DNA from: Sphagnum compactum
Lineage: Eukaryota; Bryophyta; Sphagnopsida; Sphagnales
Length of the DNA stretch: 64,000 nt
Direction: 5' to 3'
NCBI GenBank assembly: GCA_965153455.1
Contig: OZ234499.1
Coordinates: forward strand, 14,876,271-14,940,270
The notes under the pieces were generated by a model. It was not told the origin of the DNA, did not search any database, and saw only the letters and a list, made by a program, of their open reading frames with translations. Of this stretch, positions 56,430-64,000 are shown in pieces. The translations under genes and the position numbers were made by a program. Numbering within the stretch: position 1 is the first letter of the stretch; each line of letters starts with the position of its first letter.

Positions 56430-58790
56430 AGGTGGGGGAGTTCATTTGTTTCTACTTTGCAACTGGGATCCAAAGAGGTGCTTTCATTAAGAAGTGCCCA
56501 ATTTTCCAAACAAAAAAAGTTGATGGGCCAATCGATGTGGCTCCTTCACCCAAAATAAAGAAAAAAGGAAAAAAGTGTGAGTGACCCATGAACTAATTTA
56601 ATCAAAAAGGAATAAACCCTGTTCTACTCAAAGGTAGCTGATAGTCTAAACTCCAGTCATAGCTGAATGGCTATTTTTAGTGAAGGTAATAATGTAAACC
56701 TGCCAATCATTATCAACAAGGAAAAAAATGGAGAAAGTGAGGTCCTAGATTTATTGCTAAGTTACAAGTCTCAGCTAAATTTGGCCACCCACACTAAATA
56801 CTGGAGAGGTTAGTTTTGCAGGCTAAGCTTCTTTACTACCCTAGATCCAACATACAAGTTGTCATTCTAATTTAACTCAGCTAAAATGCAAATGTTCCAA
56901 GTTCCAAGTTCCAACCCTAGAGCCAAAAATGCATTGGCTTTATTATCAATGTCTTGCAGTTGACAGGACCATTTATAGAAATGGGTTATAAGAGAGGAGC
57001 TAGAATCTTGAGTGATTAGAAATACAGCAGAGGTTTAGGTCTGAAGGCAAGGGAAAAGAGGAGCAAAATTGGCAGAAGTGGTCCTTGTCTAGGGTGGTCC
57101 AAGCTTCTCAGGTTTAAGGGTTTAAGTTAGGGTTTAAGTGCCTTTAATCTTGAATCTGGAATCTGCAATGCAAGCTGTAATCTCTGTGATAGGGTAGTTG
57201 GGTATTTGGAGTTGCAAGCAAACAACAGAACACCCCCAATTTTGAGCGATCTACTCCAAAGAAATGATTTGAGAGTGCAAGCCCTGAAGAGGTTGAGGAG
57301 AAAATCCTAGGTCTCAGTTCCAAATAATGTGAAGGAAAAGCTCGTGGTCCCTCCAGGACACAACACCTTGAAGTGTGAATTCAATTATTTGCTAGGATGT
57401 TTGCTAGGAAGCATTGATGAAGCACTGATGAACTTTGATTCAAACAGTGTGCAGTTAAAACTTTGTTTACAACCTCCTCAAAGACCTTGGATTTTTTAAC
57501 CAATTTGCATCCATACCAGGCCATTATTATATCCTTCACTCTTTTGCTGAAACAACAAAGTTGCAAAAATGTAAACTCCTTTTCTTTGTGGACAGAGGAT
57601 ACATTTTTTCTGTAATTGTTGCCATTTTTGTTCCAGGGAAAACATCTGCTAAGTTCAAAAAGCTGCTTTGAAAGCTGAGCTTCTGCTCCACTCAGAGGCC
57701 GAAGTGCTGGCCAGCTTGCATATCCACTCGGCTAACAAGTCTGCTCCACTCTGTCAAGAATTAAACATAGTGGTCAGAGGGCAATAAACTAGCTGTGGGA
57801 GGATGAAAATAGATGGCTGAGCAGTGAAGGAGCAAAAGCAACCTTGCACTTGAGCCCTGTCTCTCTCAGCCACCACATCAGTCAGTCACTGGCTGGTGAG
57901 CTTTGCAGTCAGGCGCAGCTAACTTGTGTGCATGTGTGCCCCCTTAGATTCAACGATTTTATAAAAATTCATGTTCAACACACATTTTGGTCACTATTAC
58001 AATTGTACGATCATCACCAGAAGAGTATGTCATATAATGTGGTCAAGAAAATTACATAATCTGCCACCCACAGACCTTATGTTGGAGCATCGAGGCATAA
58101 GCAGTTCCTAAGTCTCGACATCAGGATGAAACTCATAATCAAAACTGCAACTGATTCCTCTTCCTTTTGGCCTGGAATTTTATCAACCTCTCCATATATA
58201 ATGGAGTCAATTTGGTGGGGTTTGCTACTTCAAACTTGCTAATTTGTAGACTCCCATCTCCAGACAACAATTTCTTGTGTGACATATAGTTATAAGTGGG
58301 ATAAAGTAAGTGGGAACTAGATGAAGGATAGATACATGTATGTTCTGTAAAGACACAAAACCCTTCTAGCTGTTAGAAAACAAGTCATCTATTTTGATGA
58401 AACTTTGAGTTTTGCAACTTTTGGTTGATGAATTGACAAAACACAATTTCATGTACCACTTCAAATGAAGCTCCTTTGACATCTAAACTTGTTGAAAAAG
58501 ACCAAATGGAAGGACCCTATGATTCCCGCAGTTGATAAGAATATAAGAAGTTTTAGCCCAAGTGGTGGATGTCCAGCTATTTTGATGTTCCACATAGAGA
58601 TCTTCTTGCATCTGAATTGCAGATGTCAAAAAACCCAATAACCTCTCTACAAATGTATGTGGGTTTTCCTGAAAAAGGAGTCACGCAACATTTGCAGCAG
58701 CCAGGGATGAACCTTTTTTGGTCAATTGTTTACTCACTAAATAGTTTCTGTTTCTCCCTCTTAAATGCTCCGAGTTAGCCCGAACTTCAG
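56430..58790. other. Intergenic with gene-like composition, no gene recognised
   Basis: Less AT-rich and lower in repeats than most of the window, with only short open frames (up to 71 codons). No domain, exon series or conserved splice structure was recognised. A non-coding transcript or a fast-evolving gene cannot be excluded. Confidence 0.35.
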
Positions 58791-58799
58791 ATTTCTGGT

Positions 58800-59460
58800 T
58801 GCTTTTAGTGGAGGAGAGTAACTGTGAGGTATTTACCAGTGTTGGGAGGGTATCCAGTTTCCAATGTTAAAACTGGGAGTTCAGGGTTAGGTTTTTGTGA
58901 CATGCACCCCAGCTCGCATCTTTTCATTGAAACCTGCACAAGAACCAGACATTGGAACTAGTCTTTTGCTAGATCTGGACTTGAAACCAGAACTGTTCAA
59001 AAACATTCTTAAACCTAGGGGCAGGTTGTTTAAGTAGCCAAGTTGATTTTTCAGTGGTTCCACTCTAATTTATGGAACCTGGAATCTGGTTCCAGGTCCA
59101 GTTCTTGAAAACAAAATAAGAATTCTGGTTCTGGTTAAAAATCAGACTCAGTTCCGAGTAAACTGGATCAAAACTGGTGGTTAATTACTAGTTAATCTCA
59201 GGTTAGCCCTTGGTTCTAATCTTCCTTTTCCCAAAAAGGTTTTCTTTTCAAAAATCTTGGATCCAGTTCTGGTTCTTGAAAAATGCGTGGATCCGGTTCG
59301 AGTTCTTGAAAAATGTGCATCTCAATTTGAGTTCAGTTTCGATCCTCAAAAAGACCAAGATCTTTATTCCAGTTCCAAACCTGATTTCAAAAATCAGTTT
59401 GGTTGTTACTAATCAGAAATGGAACCAAAACCTGTGATTTTAACTCTTCACACTAGGTAC
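58800..59460. repeat. GGTTCC-rich dispersed repeat, copy 3
   Basis: Dense in TCTGGTTCCAGGTCCAGTTC-type words. ATCAGACTCAGTTCCGAGTA, then AACTGGATC, and the closing ACTAGGTACCC match 28790-28990 in order. Confidence 0.65.
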
Positions 59461-59469
59461 CCACTGAAC

Positions 59470-60530
59470 ACTGGCATTTGTTCCAAAGACCTTAGTTTCC
59501 TATAGTGGTTCATTTGTTGTTGGACCTAGTTTAATGCGAATAGGGTTCTAACTTTTCATGTTTGTGGGGGGTTTTATTTCAGGGTGTGATTCTACAGTCT
59601 TCTCTTTTGTGTTTTGAGATTTTAGAGCACACAGAACACAACATAACCATGTTACACAATAGTGCAAAAATCTGAGGCTCTCTCACACTTCAGACCAATA
59701 GCTGAGTGAGGTTAGGAGCTTTAAAGTCTGGAGTATATTGTTTGTGATATGAGAAATGAAGGATGGTACAAGTTTGATAAAAAAGGTGATGATCAACAAC
59801 GCAAGACTTTCAATGAAACCCCAGAAGCTGCAATCCTGCATTCCAATGCCCATTGCATGAGATTCTTTTCAGAGTGAAAACACATGCTGAGAGGACTGTT
59901 GTTGTTGTTGTTGGGTTCCACAGTAAGTTTCTTTTTATCATTGGCCAAAAAGAATGTTCACAGGAAATTGTTGAACAATCAAAGGAAGGATTGTGATGCA
60001 TATAATTGATTCCATGGAACTCCAGAAAACCAAAGCAAACCATTCATGGATTGTGTAGTAACATCAGACAAGAAAACTCTAGTGATTCCTCTCACCAAGA
60101 TGACAGCGATTGTGCAGAAGACACAGCAGCTCTGAGCATCTAAAAAGTAGAGACAGAGAGCCAGACTTTCACAGTTCAACTGAAGCTACTTTTGTCAGAC
60201 TGTGAACCCTCTTGGGAATTGAAAGCCAGCAGTTCCAACAACAATAGTTGCTTTAGGTGAACAGCTCCCCAAATTGCTTGTAAGTGCAGCATGCAGTCAC
60301 ACACCATACATGCTCTCTCACTCAAGAGCCAGACTTGACTTTTCAACTAGGATCAGCTTGTATACTAGACTTCATTCTCTTGGGGACTAACATTACAACA
60401 CTTTTCCCAGGTTTGAAGCAGCTCCACAAGCTTTGTCTAATAGGTCCAATAATGTGTATATGCTTAGCTCATTCTTCAGCAAAGTTCAGAACATAGCACA
60501 TCTATCCCCTTTAATTCTCACAGAAAGTGT
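59470..60530. other. Intergenic, no gene recognised
   Basis: Moderate AT content, a short GTT microsatellite at 59898-59912, no coding block. Confidence 0.4.
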
Positions 60531-60539
60531 AAGGTAAAC

Positions 60540-60720
60540 CACCAGGGTGGGGACATTTCAAAATAAGAGGCCTGGGACAAGGCTGAGTCCAGCCCTGCAT
60601 TTGGGAATGTCCTCCATCAGTGAGCTTGATCCATCACAAAGCATGAGGTGAACTTGACCCATCGCAAAGCATGAGGTGAACGTTATCATGAACAAAAAAC
60701 ATATGTAAATCATGTGGCAT
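60540..60720. repeat. Copy of the 35.8-36.0 kb repeat, with internal 29-bp duplication
   Basis: TTTCAAAATAAGAGGCCTGG, GGACAAGG and AAACATATGTAAATCATG words match 35870-36005. Within it, ATCCATCACAAAGCATGAGG, followed by TGAACTT, is repeated with a 29-base step. Confidence 0.65.
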
Positions 60721-60863
60721 AGGAGGAGGGTTCTGATGTCACTCTTTGAGTGTGGGAACAGGTCTTACACCTACGAGTGTAAGTGGGAGAGGATGTTTCA
60801 CCTACTACTTGTAGGTGTAAGACCCATTCCCACTCTCAAGGAGTAGGCATAAGAACCCTCCTC
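60721..60863. repeat. Long imperfect hairpin, arms about 53 bp
   Basis: The left arm 60721-60774 (AGGAGGAGGGTTCTGATGTC ... GTCTTACACCTAC) pairs with the right arm 60811-60863 (GTAGGTGTAAGAC ... ATAAGAACCCTCCT) around a 36-base loop. The inner 27 bases pair at about 24 positions. A third, partial copy of the arm lies at 60886-60960. Confidence 0.8.
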
Positions 60864-60969
60864 TTACACCTTATGAGGTGACCTTATGCGGTGTAGGAGG
60901 AGGGTATAGGGTTCACTCACAGGTGTAAGACTTGCTGCCTTCTCAAGGAGCAGTGTCATAATATCCCTT

Positions 60970-61252
60970 TTCTTCTCTAAGAGGAGATATAAGGTGCCCT
61001 CCAAATATACTATGAAATTTCTCCCAGTGCTATACCATACAACTGCCATTTAGCTGCTACATTTCACATGAACCAAGAACAACATTGGGATGATACCACC
61101 CAGGAGGCAGAATATATGGATTTCTGAAACATATTCTTCCCAGAAAGATATGTACCAAAAGTTACAATGAAATGAAGACTCCCATAGTTGATGTAAACCT
61201 GCCAAACTTTATTGTAAGAAAACAGTGCTGCAATTGCACAGAGGGCAAGAAA

Positions 61253-61296
<44 letters not shown>

Positions 61297-61900
61297 ACAA
61301 GTGTGAATGTCTACCATTCTGGTTTTTCTTTTTTTTTCTGTGCTCATCACCTTGCACCCCAAACCAAATTTTGAACTAGAACTAACTGTGGGCAAAAAGA
61401 GAATTCTTTGATTGTCAGGAAGAGAGTAAGAACCAAATCCTGCAATACAGATATTGGCCAAACGATTCACATACTACTAAGAATAGGGAATATTGTAACA
61501 GTCATTACAGTTGAACAAATTCGTAAGGTAGATTGGATTGTTATTGGATTGTTGCCCAGGCAAGGACTTCCAGGATGCCAACCTAACCAGAAGTAAGTAT
61601 GTATTTTTGTTACAATGCCAAGAGCACCATGAAGATTTCTGGAGAAGCTTAGATTCTTTTCCCGGTTTGTTGAATGAAAATGACTGGGCCTCAAACTAGT
61701 TTGATCCCTAGTTTGTGTCTTTATTCATGCCTACTCATGCTTCTATGAAAATGTGGGAACGTATGAGCCCAAATGAAGCTTGAGCTTTCTTCAAGCCTTC
61801 TTCAAGCCTTTTTCAAGTGTTCATAAAATTTTCCAACATTTTTTGTTTTTGCAAATGTGACGTTAGTTAGCATAGAGCCATCAGGATAGGGCCTTCTTGA
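60970..61900. other. Intergenic with (GA)n tract, no gene recognised
   Basis: Moderately AT-rich. The only structure noted is the (GA)n run listed separately. Around 61780-62000 CTTCAAG is repeated many times in a loose array. Confidence 0.4.
61257..61293. repeat. (GA)n microsatellite
   Basis: About 18 uninterrupted GA units. Confidence 0.95.
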
Positions 61901-63000
61901 TCATTGATGACCCTACAACAAGTTGCTCAAGCTTTCTTCAAATTGTTGGCAAGATTTTTTCAAGTTGTCTAAGTTTTTTTCAACTATGGTTTTCAAGTTG
62001 TCTTCAAGTTTTCTTAAAGTTATCCTATTCATGAGCATATTTGTGAGCTCATATGTTTTTACCTTCATTTATTGTTTGGTACAAAGCCATCACAATAGGT
62101 GTACAATTGCAACCACAACTTTAGTGTGAAAAGCCACATTTGCACAAAGTATTAATGGATGAGGGGGTTGTAATAAAAATATTCGCTTATCACAATTGAG
62201 CTACACCAACCTATTGAGTAAATCAATGAAATTGGCCTTCTAGCACCAAGAGAGATCACCTTCCAAAAACCAATTTCAAAATAACATTTGATAATTTTCA
62301 AGTGAAGATTAGGGTTTTAAAAATGAACTTTCTAATCTCCAATTGTTGCAAGGAGCATGGTGTTACTAGACACCTCTTAAGAGGACAATTTTTTATTCTA
62401 TTGCCACAATGAAAATTTTAGCTTGTGGCAAACTTTTTTATTATCAATGTGGTCAATCACCACTTGTTATGTTAACTTGGCCCAACTTGTTCAATCCCTA
62501 GTTAGCACATGGTTAGCTCATTCCTTCAACCATCCTTTTTTAATCCCTACACAAGAAATCACAACCCAACTTACCCAAAATTCAAATTGCATTGCACCAT
62601 GACCCAAAAATCCCATTTCAGTTTTGTGATTGCTTGTTGCCTCCTTTCCTAGATTTTCTATTAGTAGATCACATGCTTCCATGTCTACCAATCACCCCCT
62701 TCATATTATGGTGTCTTTGTTGAATAAGCAAATCATGGTTTTGTGGTAGTGAACAAGAATGTTGCATGGAATGCACTAAAGATCATTGTTACAATTGATC
62801 ATAGTCCATATTGGAACACCATTAGAAAATATTGCGTTGTTAAGCAATCTTTTCAAGCACATTTTGAATTTGAATTCCATTGCTTGAATAAGTGTTTGGA
62901 GGCAAATGACCTTTTTCTTGATTATGAATCAAACATCAATTTATTTGAGGACCCAAGCTTAAGGGTACAAACCTTTAGGTAGAATTGAAATGTGAATGGA
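61900..63000. other. AT-rich intergenic, one unassigned open frame
   Basis: A 79-codon + strand open frame at 62743-62982 (VDHSPYW-like TIDHSPYWNTIRKY, then HCLNKCLEANDLFLDYES) reads somewhat like protein, but no family is recognised. The rest shows nothing. Confidence 0.3.
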
Positions 63001-63365
63001 ATTTGTGATGCTATTAAACACCATTTCATATGTGCATATTTTGCACAAGTGTCAAATGTTTGAATTTGTGATTTGTGACATCATTTAGGGTTTATTTGGA
63101 TTCACCAATTAAACATTGCAACTATCTAAGAGATTGAATTTGTGATGTGAAAACACCATTTGGGTTTTGGATTCATCAATTAGGGTCTACTTTTATTTAG
63201 GAGAGGTATGACTTTTGGATTTGTGATTTAAATACATCATTTGGGTTTTAGATTCACCACTTAGGGTATGCCATGATATAATGGAAGGTTGGTTTTTCAA
63301 TTTGGGATTTGAGTACATCATGGTGGGTTTTTTTCACCAGTTAAGCTTTGTCATCATTGAATTAA
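63001..63365 (+). repeat. Degenerate tandem repeat, about 73-82 bp, four units
   Basis: GAATTTGTGAT...CATCATTTGGGTTTTGGATTCACCAATTAGGGT-type units start near 63062, 63135, 63217 and 63295, with a weaker one before them. Confidence 0.7.
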
Positions 63366-63671
63366 CTTTCGATTTTACAATTCAAGGTCTATTTGGGCCA
63401 ATTAAAGCCTACCATGATCAATTTCAACTTTAATTATATCACTCAAGGCTTATTTGGGACAATTTTTAAAAAAATTATTCCATTTCCCTTCTATTTCATC
63501 CATACGTATTATGGCCATTTGAGGACTATTATGGCCAATTTGAAAGTTGTTATGGCCAATATAGGTTTGCAATGATCAATCAAGGGTTTGTTTCAGCCAT
63601 CGATTTTGTTTGAACTTCTAAAGCTTCATCATGTTTGGGTATCATTAAGGTTAAAATTTCAATGTTTGTAA

Positions 63672-64000
63672 AATCTTGGTTTCTTGTGGCATGTTGTGAC
63701 ATCTAAACTATATGGGAATTATTACAATTTTCATTGAAATTTTTCATTTTTTCTCAAAAACTTGGTTTCTTACGACATGTTGCATGACATTCAAACTATG
63801 TTGAAATTATTATAGATTTCATTTTTTAAAAAATCATTTTTTCCCAAAAACTTGGTTTCTTGTGACATGTTGTGACTATGTTGGAGCTATTATATTTTTA
63901 TTGGAATTTTTTCATTTTTTCTACAAACTTGATATCTTGTGACATGTTGTGACATTTTTACTATGTTGGAATATTTTAGATCCCAATGGGAAATTTTTGT
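63672..64000 (+). repeat. Tandem repeat, 77-90 bp units, truncated by window end
   Basis: CTTGGTTTCTTGTGACATGT, then TGTGACAT and CTATGTTGGAATTATTA, recurs with unit starts at 63675, 63761, 63851 and 63928 (steps 86, 90 and 77). The array runs off the right edge. Confidence 0.8.

Noticed and set aside
61162-61470. Minus-strand open frames with a Leu-Ser repeat
   Set aside because: The Leu-Ser run is the translated (GA)n microsatellite; no conserved protein around it.
1-64000. tRNA or rRNA genes, organelle DNA insertions
   Set aside because: Scanned for GGTTCRA-type B boxes and familiar rRNA or plastid words. The GGTTCGA occurrences (about 8197 and 59297) lack a cloverleaf context. Nothing supportable was seen.

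Overview
The window looks like nuclear DNA of a land plant. It is AT-rich, crowded with decayed transposons and tandem repeats, and holds two recognisable intron-bearing genes with GT-AG introns. The first is a plant LpxA homologue (lipid A-type UDP-GlcNAc acyltransferase) on the + strand at 8764-12860. The second is a short heavy-metal-associated (HMA) domain protein on the + strand at 37900-38825. The transposon protein relics read more like those of non-flowering plants than of angiosperms, but that lineage guess is weak.

Layout. 1-7 kb: repeats, then a PIF/Harbinger relic that keeps both of its genes, the transposase on + and the Myb/SANT-like partner on -. 7.5-13 kb: a less AT-rich island with telo-box motifs and the ten-exon LpxA gene, which carries a one-base frameshift in exon 5. 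13-28 kb: repeats, two diverged copies of an unknown coding relic, two further unknown minus-strand relics, and several tandem arrays. 28-31 kb: a duplicated promoter-like segment and a long inverted repeat enclosing G-box/ABRE-like motifs. 31.6-33.4 kb: a hAT-type (DUF4371, ZNF862-like) transposase relic. 35.7-37.2 kb: a reiterated repeat cassette directly upstream of the HMA gene. 40.8-43.9 kb: a CACTA (En/Spm-type) non-autonomous element with a 3-bp target duplication. 44.6-48 kb: a gag-protease retroelement relic on - with a pogo/Tigger-type DDE fragment embedded in it. 49-52 kb: two more inverted-repeat families. 54.9-55.6 kb: the C-terminus of a non-LTR retroelement. 56-64 kb: no recognised gene, with repeat-family copies, a strong hairpin and tandem arrays running off the end.

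The two genes show no functional link; this is ordinary gene-poor, transposon-rich plant DNA around isolated genes. LpxA would make the first intermediate of the plant lipid A-like pathway in an organelle, and the HMA protein probably binds a metal ion. The points most worth checking are the LpxA frameshift, the CACTA element and its internal satellite-like array, the inverted repeat enclosing promoter-like motifs, and the repeated unknown coding relic at 15-16.6 kb. All homology calls were made by eye from translated sequence, and no search was run.
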